NCBI GenBank assembly: GCA_022592445.1
Contig: JABYQR010000522.1
Span: 1-23,507 of the forward strand
Source of the DNA: Cytidiella melzeri
Taxonomy: Eukaryota; Basidiomycota; Agaricomycetes; Polyporales; Irpicaceae
Direction of reading: 5' to 3'
Length of the DNA stretch: 23,507 nucleotides
A model generated the notes under the pieces. The model did no database searches, was not told the origin of the DNA, and saw nothing but the letters and a program-made list of their open reading frames with translations. A program made the translations under genes and the position numbers. This document shows, in pieces, positions 8,335-18,240 of the stretch; positions within the stretch are counted from its first letter, which is position 1; every line of letters starts with the position of its first letter.

Positions 8335-8397
8335 GCAAGTAAATTGTTGTCCCCTTTGTACTTGCCTTGGGTCACACTGCTGAGATTGCTTTTACAG
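8335..8397 (+). other. 5'UTR intron 2 (63 bp), GC-AG type
   Basis: It is a diverged copy of intron 1. The donor is GCAAGT instead of GTAAGT, the acceptor is TTTTACAG, and the branch region reads CTGCTGAG, weaker than in intron 1. GC-AG introns are spliced in fungi, but skipping the middle exon (8205 to 8397) is also possible. Confidence 0.55.
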
Positions 8398-8456
8398 CTG
8401 GCTATCTCAGTCTTCCAAAACTCTTTCTGAATTTCCCTTTGCCATACTATACCATC

Positions 8457-8921
8457 ATGCGGTGTTCCACCTCTCTTGTTCTGCTTGCCTTCATCATTAC
8501 CACTGTGTGTGCCCTCCCCCATGACAGTACCAAATCCCACCATTCAATTACCTCCATCAACCCCAACTTGAAGAGACAGAGCACAGGCACTGGTCTGCCT
8601 ATCCCTCGTGAAGCTGGTATCAACAAACAGGTGCTCAATTTACGGGCAAATGATGAGGATAACATACCAACCCTTGAGGAAGTCAAACCACCCCTCAATT
8701 TCCTTTACAAGAGCAGACAATTGGACTTCTCATTTGCATGGCAAAAAGCAATGGAGTGGCGCACATATGAGGACAATTATGTGCCTGAAAAGCCTCTAAC
8801 AAACCAGCAGTCCAAGAACGCTAAGCTCATGTGGGCACTTCTGGAGCACATGGAAAAGAAGGGTACAATATTGTCTTACGAGAATGTTCTCCAAGAACTT
8901 GGAGTAGAAAAGAAGCTGTAG
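8457..8921 (+). CDS. Small secreted protein, 154 residues, possible effector
   Basis: The frame could open at 8367, but that ATG lies inside intron 2; the ATG at 8457 is the first after it and begins a clear signal peptide: MRC, a hydrophobic core at residues 7-18, and a likely cut after VCA (residue 19). A Lys-Arg pair at 39-40 is a candidate Kex2 site, leaving a mature chain of about 114 residues. The mature protein has no cysteine. It has a hydrophilic start and a helix-prone, Trp/Tyr-containing C-terminal half (FAWQKAMEWRTYEDNY at 93-108; LMWALLEHMEKKG at 124-136). No known domain is recognised. The gene has TATA box, 5'UTR introns and polyadenylation signal, and lies in repeats between inverted copies E and D. 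A secreted effector or other small secreted protein is an inference from length, signal and location; enzymatic function is unsupported. Confidence 0.8.
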   Translation: MRCSTSLVLLAFIITTVCALPHDSTKSHHSITSINPNLKRQSTGTGLPIPREAGINKQVLNLRANDEDNIPTLEEVKPPLNFLYKSRQLDFSFAWQKAMEWRTYEDNYVPEKPLTNQQSKNAKLMWALLEHMEKKGTILSYENVLQELGVEKKL

Positions 8922-9071
8922 TTTTGAACAGGTTTTGTTTCCCCCCTTTCTCTGTATCTCTTCTTGCAATGAGATTATACAGTCATGTACTAGAGTTTCT
9001 TGGCTATGCATTAGTAGTCTGTGTCTTTAAGTATTCAGAGGGGGGTGAACATTCTTGAAAAAGTCTACACA

Positions 9072-9077
9072 AATAAA
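9072..9077 (+). terminator. Polyadenylation signal of the secreted-protein gene
   Basis: AATAAA occurs 150 bp after the stop codon, in a T/A-rich stretch, consistent with the end of the transcript. Confidence 0.45.
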
Positions 9078-9178
9078 CTCATTCTCACGCAGTCAGAACA
9101 GTCAAACCGTCATTGAAGATTTACCCGCTCACTAGTCACTGTAGAGTTCAGCAATGCCTAATTTCCACTTAAGTTATG

Positions 9179-11608
9179 TGTAATTTCTGAAGAATGAAGT
9201 AGAAGTGTTCCAGTGCAGGTGACTGCTTTTACAATTCCTGAAGAATGAGGAAGAATTGTTCCAGTGTGCTCCAGCACATTGATGCCTTTATGTGACCTTT
9301 TTGTCCCCCAAAGTGTGGGAATTTGATGGCAGAATACAGACAGTAACAGTGTCAATAACAAAAAAATGAATACAGCTGATGGCATCACACTGACCTTGTT
9401 ATCAGCACTTTATAGCTTTGTATCAGATCACTTTTGCAATCAAAATGCACTTTTTGGTTTTTACAGACTGCATATGTGTACAAATCTGTAAATTTATTAC
9501 ATCATTAGATAGCCCTATCTGGTGGCAACATCCTGGTACAAACATCCTGTCAATTGAGGTGGAATTGGGCAAGTTATGGTTAGTCTACTAAAAAAAAGCC
9601 ATCCAGACTCAGATTCCAACTCCACTCCTGCTGGCAAATAATGTTGAATTTTGGTCAGGTACATGTGCAGCAATCTACAGACATTGCTTGCTCTCGAAAC
9701 AAGGAATACAACTAGAAGACATGCCACACATAGTATTGGCTCTGAGCAAGAATTACTGTTGTGGATGGCCCGACTAGCCCTTATTTTTTGCATTTTACCT
9801 CTAGTTTTTACCTTTGAAACCAGGTTGAAACCCAGTTGCAACCCAGTTGCAACCCCCTCTGCACAAACCCCTTGCATGTTTATTAAGTGCCTGTATCACG
9901 TGGCTTAGACGCTCTATATGGTCACGTTACCTGCTGCTATGTCACACTGGCACGTGACTCAGCTTATGTAAGACCACATGGCTACAACCACATGGCCCAG
10001 CCCATAGCTAGGGTTTGACATCATAGATACCACTCACATGGACTCCTTTTGTTCTTTCCCTATTGTTCTCTTTATGGAAGGATGTTCTCACAGGTGTGGG
10101 AATGGAATACAATAACTGGTCTCCTTTTAGATAGATTCCCTCACAAGTAGAGGACATGCCAGAGTCTAGACAATAGTTATGGTTCTCCTTCAGGTAGTTC
10201 TATTGTTCTTCGTTCACACGGCTTCTTGCAAAAAGCCTGCCCTCAACATGGTCTGTGCGGAGGTCCCTGAAGTCTATATATACTGCTGCATGTATGCCCC
10301 TAGCCCCCCATCTCGACCTCTTGGACTTTACTGGGCTAGGTAAGCCACCCCCTTCTGTACTATATAACCAGTAGTACAAATACCAACTTGGTCTTTACTG
10401 GGCTAGCTACCTGAATAAGGTTTATAGTTGGTGAGCGCATTGTGCTACATGCCTGCCACCACCTCGTTGTTGTTTTCCACATCGTGTGCCTAGTTGCTGC
10501 ATTGAGCTCTGTCTCCGTGACAATTACCAGTACTTTGGAAGCTAACTACAAATTCTCAACCCCTACATTCTTGGACAATGTAGATCTGTGGCTGCATTAG
10601 TAGTGAGTACTGTATCTGATTGTTCCACAAAGTTTCACAACTGTGAGTTGCTCTCTAAGCAGGAGTTACAGTCAGAACACAACCTGTGGCAGTTTCCATG
10701 GGGGTGAGGCAGTTCAGACATCAACAGGATGTAGTTGCATTAGCAACAAGCACTGCATCTGACTGTTTCACAAAGTTTCACACCCACTAGTTGTTCTCTG
10801 AGCAGGAGTTGCACTCAGAACACAGCCTGTGGGAGTTTCAATGTGAACAAGGCAGTTCAGACATCAACAGGACACATGTAACATGTTTGAGCAATTGATC
10901 TAATGAGACACCCTCAAGCTGTTCATTCTTGAGCCAAGTAATTCTCTAGAATCAGCAGTGAACACTGCACAAGATCAAGATATATGAAGCCCCTTGCTAC
11001 CATTGGTGACTACCTTTATCATTGTATGGCTCCTTTTCCTGCAACCAAACTTATCAATTGTAGTAAGATCACTTCATCCCAGATCAGGTTGCCTCTCAAA
11101 AGTGTCACCAATAGCAAATGCCTGTAATACAGTCAATATTTATGCCCAGATGGCTTGGCAAGGTCCTTACCACGAACAGAGCTGTTTACTGAGGTTTGTT
11201 TTGGTAACAAAGTCACAGGTGCAATTCACTATTCATGCTCTACAATTTATTCAATTTGCTACCAATAACATAATCACTTGTAACCCTGCTACTGCAGTTT
11301 ACCAAATTGTATTTAGATTATTAAACATAGTTCAACACCACTAAGGAGAAGACACATGTCAAACAATCTTCATCTCCATGCTCTACTCCACAAACTTCTT
11401 TTGATTCTGTACTCACACCCATTGTTTCACTTCAAACAATACAACACAGTTCCTCTTCTTTCATGAACAATTGTGTGCTCCAGTGAAGCCACACCACCAA
11501 GTTACTATACATCACTCATTGAAGAAGCTATTTCCAACAAAATTACTTGTTCAGGCTGCTGCCAGCACCAAGTTTACTTACAAATCTGGCTCAAGAAGTA
11601 ATATTTCA
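9179..11608 (+). repeat. Composite repeat family, copy D (most complete)
   Basis: This copy shows the full order of family blocks. First comes a small tandem pair (9179-9217 and 9232-9270, both TCTGAAGAATGA-like followed by TTCCAGTG), then sequence shared with copy B, then an inserted LTR (9757-10522), about two 143-bp units in reverse orientation (10590-10880), the body with TATATGAAGCCCC (10981), and the 3' part shared with A, B and C. The 116-codon frame at 10994-11344 and the 87-codon frame at 11471-11734 run across repeat blocks and are broken in other copies, so they are not called as genes. Confidence 0.75.
9757..10522 (+). mobile_element. Solo LTR, 766 bp, with ATTAC target duplication
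   Basis: The segment begins TGTTGTGG and ends CGTGACA and is flanked by ATTAC on both sides (9752-9756 and 10523-10527). Copy E of the host repeat carries the same sequence with a single ATTAC and no insertion, so the boundaries are demonstrated. A TATA tract (TATATATAC, about 10275-10283) lies about 240 bp before the 3' end, followed by a transcript-start-like C/T-rich region. There is no internal retrotransposon sequence, so the element was reduced by LTR-LTR recombination. It shows no similarity by eye to the other LTRs here. Confidence 0.9.
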
Positions 11609-11730
11609 GAATTGTACTTGCCGCTTGCCGGCCTTGCTAATGCTAGCAATGTCCCCGTAGATGTAACACAACTGTCCCCCAAAGCATGTCAACTAGTGGT
11701 GGCGGGGCCGGCATGCGCCAAGCACAATTC
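11609..11730. repeat. 122-bp foldback (MITE-like) element
   Basis: The 25-bp arms 11609-11633 and 11706-11730 are inverted repeats agreeing at 22 positions; both end in GAATTGT or its complement and contain GCCGGCC. The left arm with its continuation to GCTAG also occurs alone in copy C (about 3410-3450 reversed) and at 5829-5865. The element may therefore be independent or may form the end of the composite family. No clear target duplication is seen. Confidence 0.5.
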
Positions 11731-12044
11731 CTGAACTGATTGACCTGTATCTACTGTTTCACCTATGAAACTTGGAAGAAAGGCAATGTGGCAGATTTCA
11801 TGGTGTCATTACATACTTCCTTGTTTGAGTGAATCATTGTGCTATATTTACTTCTACAATTCAGCTTTGTTCAAAAACAAGGGAGCATATGTACAGCATA
11901 ACTACAAGAGTTGTGTAGAGACTCAACATATCTGTTAACATCACCTTGTAGTGATTAAGGGCACCTAGAAGATACTGTTAAATTACAAATGTGCTTGGAG
12001 TCATGTGCAACATCTGTTGTGGTTCAAAACTGTATTAACCTTAG
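11731..12044. other. No recognised feature
   Basis: This is about 310 bp of AT-rich sequence without a persuasive frame, hairpin or match to other parts of the window. Confidence 0.3.
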
Positions 12045-13439
12045 AAATGAACTTCTCTAGTAACTTTGATAGGTAACATTCCTGATAATACTCACTCTCA
12101 TATACTACCTTTTGATTAGCGACAATCTTATGACTAGCTGAATTGCTTGCAGTATCTTCTGTTCGTAGCCTGTACTGGAAGGCCTGACTGCAAAGATAAT
12201 GTTGTTACTGGTAATTCTGCCTTGTCTGGGAGCCATAATTAACCTGCCTAGACCAACCCTGTTATAAGTTACTAGCAACAACTTCAACTTTCATGACTAA
12301 CAAGCTTGGAATACTTACTGTTATGAGTATAATTATGTTATTGGTCAAAACCTTTTGTGACTAACAAGTTTAAAATGCTCACTTTTATATGCAGTCTTGT
12401 GACTGGTAAAAGCTTTTGTGCTCACTTGCTCATAATATTTACTTCCCAAATTGATTGTGAAACCTTACCTTTAAAGTAACTTTTTTTACTGGTAACAGCT
12501 TTTGTTTCTGATTTTCTAGGAAATATAACTTTATAAGCAATTTTGGTACCGGTAACAACTTTTGTAACTAACTTGCCCAGAATAATAATTTAACTAAAGT
12601 TTCTAAGCAATATTGTTCCTGTTAACAGCTTTCAGTGTTAACATGCACAGAATGCTTGGTTTTGATTAATTTTTGGTCCATCATGTTTATGAGAAATCTG
12701 ACTGATAACAACCTTTATGTCCCATTTACCCAGAATACTGACTTGAATCAGTTTCTTACCAGTAACAACTTTACTTACTAACTTGCCTGGAATGCTTGAA
12801 GGTTTCATGATTTTTATTGAGAACAGCTTTTATTACTACCTTGCCCACAATACTTGATTGTTAACTATTTTAGGTTACTTTATTATTAGCTTTTGGTACC
12901 AACATGACCAGAACACTCAATGTTTGATGGGTTTGAATCCTCACTTTCATCAGTAGTCTGGTTACCAATAGGCAATTTTGTTCTGAATTTAACTGGATAC
13001 TTACATTGATAGATCAATTCATCATTAATGACAGGTTTTCTCACCTAATTGCCCAAAGGACTGACATTTTATAAGTAAATTTGAACTCTTACCTTTTTTA
13101 GTAATTTTGTTAGCAATTTTTACTTTTGTTACTAACTTGTGTAAAACACTTACTTTCATGAATAATTTTATCATCGATTACAGCTTGTGCAACTGACTTG
13201 CCCATGTTACATAATGTATTGCTTATAGTAGCTTATCTGCCAGGGATACTTACTTTGGTAAATGATTCTAGTACTGGAAACAACTTTCATCAGTATCTTG
13301 CCAGGAATACCTACTTTGATAGGTGATTTTGTCACTACTAACAACTTTCATTACTAACTTGTTGGAAAAACCCACTTTGATAAGTAATTTTGTTAATGGC
13401 AACAACTTTCATTAGTAACCTGCCAGGAACACTACCTTT
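12045..13439 (+). repeat. Degenerate tandem array of ~61-bp units, left part
   Basis: More than twenty imperfect units follow the pattern ACTTTGATAAGTAATTTTG, then TTACTGGTAACAACTTT, then CATTACTAACTTGCCCAGAA. Spacing is roughly 55-65 bp. Units near 13250-13430 are the best preserved; those around 12850-13100 have drifted most. It continues at 14907 after an inserted LTR. It has no coding capacity and resembles a satellite or large minisatellite. Confidence 0.75.
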
Positions 13440-13505
13440 TGTCACAGATTTTCAATGTTTCTGCAAGACTTGCCTTACCAGGCAACGGTATTATTGGGAA
13501 TATTT

Positions 13506-13620
13506 AAGCGCTTGTCAAGCACTTATCCAGCGCTTATCCGGCATCTATTTAGGCGCTTATCCAGTGCTTATCTGGTGCTTATCAGGCGCTTATTCCGGCG
13601 CTTATTCTCAGTGCCTATCA
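13506..13620 (+). repeat. 12-bp GCGCTTATCCAG repeats in the LTR
   Basis: Eight or more variants of GCGCTTATCCAG occur in a row. Inverted variants (AAGCGCTTCCAGATAGGCGCC, in parts) appear at 14300-14325 in the same LTR, and two direct ones at 18241-18258. Such arrays in U3 regions can hold protein-binding sites; that role here is inference. Confidence 0.7.
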
Positions 13621-13796
13621 ATTGATGCGCTGATGCGCCTCCTGTCTCTGATTGTCACGGAGCGACTGCTGCTATGCTGATAAACCCTAAACAAGGGTGA
13701 AGAGGAGAGGAAGTGGGAGTGGAAGTAGATCTCCAACGACGACAACGAGGTCAAAGTCGATGATAAGCAGGCAAACAGGCACAGAGGCCGGATACT

Positions 13797-13875
13797 AGCA
13801 GTGCAAATGACAGAGTTAATAAGGTATGATACTAAGTTACATGCAGTAACTCACCTAGCAGTGCAAATGACAGAG
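13797..13875 (+). repeat. 60-bp direct duplication in the LTR
   Basis: AGCAGTGCAAATGACAGAG occurs at 13797-13815 and again at 13857-13875, marking a short duplication with a 60-bp period. Confidence 0.7.
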
Positions 13876-13961
13876 AGGTCAAGATGCAGAGCTAGGGAGG
13901 GTAAGGGCTACTATATATACTGTGGCTGGGTGGTCTGTGCACAAGTTCCCACACTAGGGAC

Positions 13962-14118
13962 TGGAGTAACTGTGGGGCTGGAGTAACTGTAGAACAATAA
14001 GGGACCAGGGTAACTGTCAAGGACCTGAGTAACTGTCAAGGACCAGGGTAACTGTCAAGGACCAGGGTACAGAGAACAATAGAGTTATAACAATAGAACA
14101 ATGGAACAATAGAACAGT
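13962..14118 (+). repeat. ~20-bp minisatellite, then AACAATAGA repeats
   Basis: The unit GTAACTGTCAAGGACCAGG and its shorter variants are repeated five to six times to about 14068. A run of AACAATAGA/AACAATGGA words follows. It lies in the U3 region of the solo LTR, upstream of its TATA tract. Confidence 0.75.
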
Positions 14119-14906
14119 AAAACCTGGGGGAATCCCTGGGGAATCCCTATCAATGGAAGAAGAACAATAGAACAATAGCCTAGGTTGATCTGGAACCGCT
14201 CCAGACTGAGTCTAGGGTTTGGGTCTGGACTATCGATAAATAAGGCAGGATGTCACGTGACCCGGGTTAGGGTTAGGTCTGGTAACACTCCTAGCCGGAA
14301 AATAAGCGCTTCCAGATAGGCGCCTAAGGCTGTAAACTTGTGATAATGTTGGAAAAATCCGGTCTGTTGGACTATCCATGTCACTGATACGCTGATGCGC
14401 TCCTTTCCTTATCTGTGTATCACATGATGGAACTCTCTGGAACCTTGTGAAACATGCTGGAACTATGATGTCATAGTATAGAACATTCCATTAGATGATA
14501 TCATAGTTCTTAGAACCTTCTGGAAAAGTCTAGCCTTGTCTTAGAACAAGCTAGAACAAGTCTAGCCTTGGAACTGGGTCATGGGGTCAGGTCATGGGGA
14601 CAATTGCTATTGGTTAATTATTGAAGTGGCACTACTAGGGCATAGGGCATGCTTAGTAAGGTAGATTACTTTGCTTACTCATGTAGGTATTAGGGGTCTT
14701 AAGGTAGTACCTGGGGTCCTCCCCTTCATGTATATATAGAGGCACTCCTGAGGGCATATCCCCTCAGTCTTATCCACTCTGTTGAACCAGGACTACTCAG
14801 TACCCACCAGTACTTCGCTCACCACCACTCTAACTCTCTATCTCACACTATCTCCCCAAGTTTATCAACTTATCTGGTGAGTAGTAACCCTAACTGTTAC
14901 ACCTTT

Positions 14907-15024
14907 GATAAGTAATTTTGTGACTAGTAACAACTTTCATCAATACTTGCCAGGAATACTTATGCTGATAAGTAATTTGGTTACTGGTAACAACTTTCAT
15001 AACAAACATGCTCAGAATACTCAC
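14907..15024 (+). repeat. ~61-bp array, right part
   Basis: Two more units (GATAAGTAATTTTGTGACTAG... and GATAAGTAATTTGGTTACTGG..., in part) continue the array from before the solo LTR. A second LTR copy begins immediately after, at 15025. Confidence 0.75.
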
Positions 15025-15104
15025 TGTCACAGATTTTCAATGTTTCTACAAGACTTGCCTTATCAGGCAACTGTATTATTGGGATTATTTAGGTGCTTGA
15101 CCAG
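15025..15104 (+). mobile_element. LTR start fragment, cut by the MULE
   Basis: These 80 bp match the first 85 bp of the LTR at 13440 at about 90%, starting at the same TGTCACAG. The match stops where the MULE terminal repeat begins. It may be the remnant 5' LTR of the Ty3 element further right. Confidence 0.7.
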
Positions 15105-15279
15105 GGATTTTCTACCCACACTGTTCAATCACACCATCACGTGACTTTTCCCATGCCACAATGGTCCTGATCAAAACGGAGTGTCTTTGTTTTGCGTGCT
15201 CTTGGACGTGTTAGCCACTGCAAATGTACCATAAATAGAAATGTAAATAGACTGTTTAGGGATATACATGGGGACATCA

Positions 15280-17944
15280 TCAAATACCATGAGATTCTTT
15301 GCGAGCCTCCTTCAGCTGACAGTTGAACCTTGTTTGCTTATGCACCTGGTCGTCCAATGGCAAACTCCCGATTCTCCTTTGCTTTTGCGCCAAGTTGTCG
15401 GTCTGAATAAGTTGCGCGGGAGGTTTCTGGACGCAATTAGCAATTGCAACGGACATGTGTTCCTGGAAAACCTTCTTGCTAACTCCAAGCTGTACGACGA
15501 GCTCCTTGATGTATTTCACTGACTGATCTTGTGCTAGGATGAGCTGTCACCACGCCATTGAGCGCTGAGCCTCGAGGTTGGTGTCTTCTTCTCGTAAATC
15601 CGCCAAAATACTGCTGTCTGAGTGTTGATCTTCCTGCACTAGCGCAAAGGGGAATTCTATGCTTTTTTCAGGGTTGACGGCACGTAGAATGTCATCCGTA
15701 TCGAGTGCATGTTCCAATAGAATTTCCCAGCTGTTGTCTGATGGAACGTCTGATGGAACGCGGTGTTGCTCGTTCATTTTGGTATCGGGGAATTCGTCCG
15801 CGCTGACAACTGGCCCGCCGTTATTGTCAAGGACCTCTAATACACATGCATACCCTCCAGTGTTGTCCTCAAATTCACAGACTGTGATTTCTTCTTGAGC
15901 ATCTCCCTCCTTGTCTTCCTCAAGAATCTGAAGGTCTGGCTCTGGAAGAACATTGCGCTGTGCCTTGACAACCGGTTCCTGATGTGGCTGTGTCTCTGAT
16001 GGACCAGCGTCTTGTCCGACAGCTGTTCACACTCGTTTGGCTGGGCGTGGACCAGGGGTGAAAATCATTGCCGAGCAATAACTGTTCATGCTGTCCCGTT
16101 CCTCGTGTTCTTCGAGTATGAATGGAACCACCTCTTTAACCAGTGTAAGAACATACACATCAATTCGAGGGAGCCGGCCAGATTTCAAGTATGACTGAAA
16201 TATTTGTGCTTTAGCCGTCCATTGAAGGATTCGAGGTGGTTCATTGTGCAAATCACAGTATTGGCTGGAATATGCAAGTGCGCTGAGGCTTCCTCCACTG
16301 ATGCAGCTGACCACGAGCGCAAAAATGCGCGTTCCTTGAGGTAATCCTGCAAATATGTCAAGAATGACAGTGCGCCTTGTGCCTGTTTTTGTGATAGTTC
16401 CGTATCAGAACAACTGAGATGCTGGTAATAGATGACCTCCGTACTGTACACTGCAATGGCTTTGCAATAATCTGTGATGTCCCTGAGCAGCCGTCAAAAA
16501 ACCTTTCCCAGCCGCTTGCGTACTTGTTTCCAAGGATTGCCTTTGGGGATGACACGGAGATGCTTGTTCAGTGCGTTCCGCCACGCTTGAGAGATGTAAA
16601 AAAGGCACAGCATTAGGAACATGGATGGCCATTGGCTGCAAAGTGCACGGTGTTCTCGAGGATTGTTATTGGTCATCCCTACAGCAAATTCAAAGTCTTC
16701 ACCAAGATCATTCTTGCCCATCGCTGCCCTGAATTGGAAAAGGAACTCTTCTAGAATTGTACTGTCATAGCTAGCTTGAACAGCCGTGTGCTCCTCCTTT
16801 GCGGTAAAGAGGAAGAATGCAACTGGAATGCCACGATTGGAGTTGTCGATGACCATAAGAATAAACAAAAGTACACGTGCTGAGCAGACTCCAAATGTTC
16901 CATCCATGACAACGACGTTCTTGTGGCCATATTTCCACGCCATGATTTGTTGCTCAGGTGTTGACAGTGCTAACTCAAATTGTGCAGTTTTGCCTTGTAT
17001 GTGCGGCTGATAATGAATGAGCGAGTCGGTGAGTTGCGTTGTTGGCGGCTGTGGACTCAGTGGCCGGAACCATTTGTCTATATTGTCTTCTGCGAGTGAA
17101 CCCTGTGGTATAGAATTCTCTGCTCGAAGTGTACAGTACAGTGATGTGGTTTCTCGTGTACTAAAGCGGTAGCAATAGTTCTCATCTCCTACAGAACTCC
17201 CCCACTGCCTCTTGGTGTACGCGCGGCACTCCATTTGTACCTGGGTGAGGGGGACATGACGACGGAGCAGGTCGAGCGCGAACTGTTGCAGCGCGGGATG
17301 TATTGGGATGCGGGGAACGATGGTTGTTTTGGTGGTAGCCCACAGTTTGGAGAGTGGCTGAAAATTCCTACAAGCTTGTCAATGGCTAAAAGATCCAATG
17401 CTGAAATTGCATCAGCTGCAAGCACGGCTGCGAATCAACTTGTACTCACCAGTAGACTCATTACTCTGCTGGTGCGTAGCTGTCAGCTTAGCCCACGCCA
17501 TACAGCCAATGTTCTCCCACGCGATCCATCTCTTCTTCGCCGGTCCCTTCTTGCCTGCCACTGTATGATCAATTGCACAGCCACAGATGTAGTAGCGCGA
17601 GATGCGGACAAACTTCTCCGAGTTGTCCTTGAGACGTGAGTTGACGTTGTTGATGTCGGTGTTGACAACCGAGAACTTTGACACCACGTCCCAAAGACTG
17701 AAACCTGGGATATGGATTCCGAGACCATCAACATGTACAAGCTCATACGCCTGATCTAAAACGCCATCAACACCTCGTGGCTGACACCCAAGATAGACTA
17801 CTCACCTTGCTCCATAGTATTGTATGCCAACCATTGTCCATCCGGTCCGACTTCCTCCAGATGATGTTCCATTGCTGCACGAACGTCAGTATCCACGCGG
17901 AAATACCTTGGTACATCAACTGTTTGCTTTTGGGATTTGTTCAT
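15280..17944 (-). pseudogene. MULE transposase with stops and one frameshift
   Basis: The gene starts at the ATG 17944-17942. Exon 1 ends at 17806, a 50-bp intron (17805-17756, GTGAGT...TTTTAG) keeps the frame, and exon 2 runs to 17450 with Cys/His positions (ICGCAIDH, ENIGCMAW) like the N-terminal DNA-binding zinc region of MULE/FAR1 proteins. A second intron probably starts at 17449 (GTGAGT); its end is unclear. The core follows: LDLLRRHVPLTQVQ, TTSLYCTL, then first catalytic Asp in VVMDGTFG (16904-16902). The second Asp position reads Asn in GMTNNNPREH (16670-16668). The Glu is in NHLESFNGRLK (16232-16230). TGA codons at 16496-16494, 16029-16027 and 15549-15547 and a one-base shift near 16195 break it. 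The acidic C-terminal tail ends at 15280. It is not functional. Confidence 0.85.
17756..17805 (-). other. Intron 1 of the MULE transposase
   Basis: It is 50 bp with a GTGAGT donor and TTTTAG acceptor. The exons join in phase as ...YNTMEQ-D-QAYELVHVD..., restoring a long open frame on both sides. Confidence 0.7.
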
Positions 17945-18240
17945 GGGGCGCACATTGATCCAAGGTGGTGGTGGTGGTGGTTGCAGCAACGGTGTAGACG
18001 TTGGGAAATGAATGATGGGACAATGTCAAGAATGTGTATGTTGTGGGTAGTGAAAACAGGATATCGAACATAGTCAGCCTCGAAGTCGAACATGCTCGCG
18101 TTTGCCACTTGTAATTTCAGCTTTGCTTTATTATTGATAAGTTTCTCTCAGTATATCCATTCTCCGATCACTTTATACAAAGCTCAGACACGATCAAAAT
18201 TCAATCGGCACTTGGATCAAACAGTGCCAGTCTTAATTCC

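Larger units (their letters stand above)
8143..8397 (+). repeat. Tandemly duplicated exon-intron unit in the 5'UTR
   Basis: 8143-8268 and 8269-8397 are homologous over their whole length. Each starts CTANCT just after a CAG, contains CCTTNTCATT, reaches a splice donor and ends at a CAG acceptor. The unit is 126-129 bp. A third partial start (CTGGCTATCT) follows at 8398. Confidence 0.7.
13440..14901 (+). mobile_element. Solo LTR of about 1,462 bp inside the 61-bp array
   Basis: It begins TGTCACAG and ends CTGTTACA, short imperfect inverted ends. CCTTT stands on both sides (13435-13439 and 14902-14906). Removing the segment and one CCTTT restores an array unit (ACTACCTTTGATAAGTAATTTTG across the junction, in two parts). 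The start is repeated at 15025-15104 and the end at 21417-21557, beside the Ty3 element, so it probably belongs to that family or a relative. A TATA tract (TATATATA, 14731-14738) lies about 165 bp before the end. The small frames inside (13390-13680 and 13801-13986) are repeat-driven. Confidence 0.85.
15105..18240 (-). mobile_element. MULE (Mutator-like) DNA transposon, about 3.1 kb
   Basis: The outer sequences are imperfect inverted repeats of about 26 bp. The left reads GGATTTTC inward and the right, on the other strand, GGAATTAA; they share a later CACTGTT and an ATC, and agree at about 16 of 26 positions. The flanking nonamers CTTGACCAG (15096-15104) and CTTATCCAG (18241-18249) agree at 7 of 9 and would be the 9-bp target duplication usual for MULEs. 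The insertion is into an LTR made of similar GCGCTTATCCAG words, which weakens that evidence. The interior is filled by one transposase gene on the minus strand. Confidence 0.65.

Noticed and set aside
8631..8665. RxLR-like LNLR followed by acidic DED in the secreted protein
   Set aside because: The first Arg of RxLR is absent, and such a short match is expected by chance; introns and elements point to a fungus, not an oomycete.
12925..12940. B-box-like GGTTTGAATCC on the plus strand
   Set aside because: It lies in a drifted unit of the 61-bp array; no A-box or cloverleaf can be drawn upstream.
12045..13439. Regular repeats that could suggest a CRISPR array
   Set aside because: Units are degenerate throughout with no constant repeat and variable spacer pattern, and the setting is eukaryotic.
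14260..14278. Telomere-like GGGTTAGGGTTAGG
   Set aside because: Only two hexamers inside an LTR; too short to mark a telomere or a healed break.
17235..17639. 134-codon plus-strand frame opposite the MULE transposase
   Set aside because: It is a shadow of the N-terminal transposase exons; no protein signature of its own.
17958..17980. Run of CCA/TGG triplets read as poly-Pro or poly-His upstream of the MULE gene
   Set aside because: The frame is blocked by a stop further upstream and no start codon precedes the run; the ATG at 17944 is preferred.
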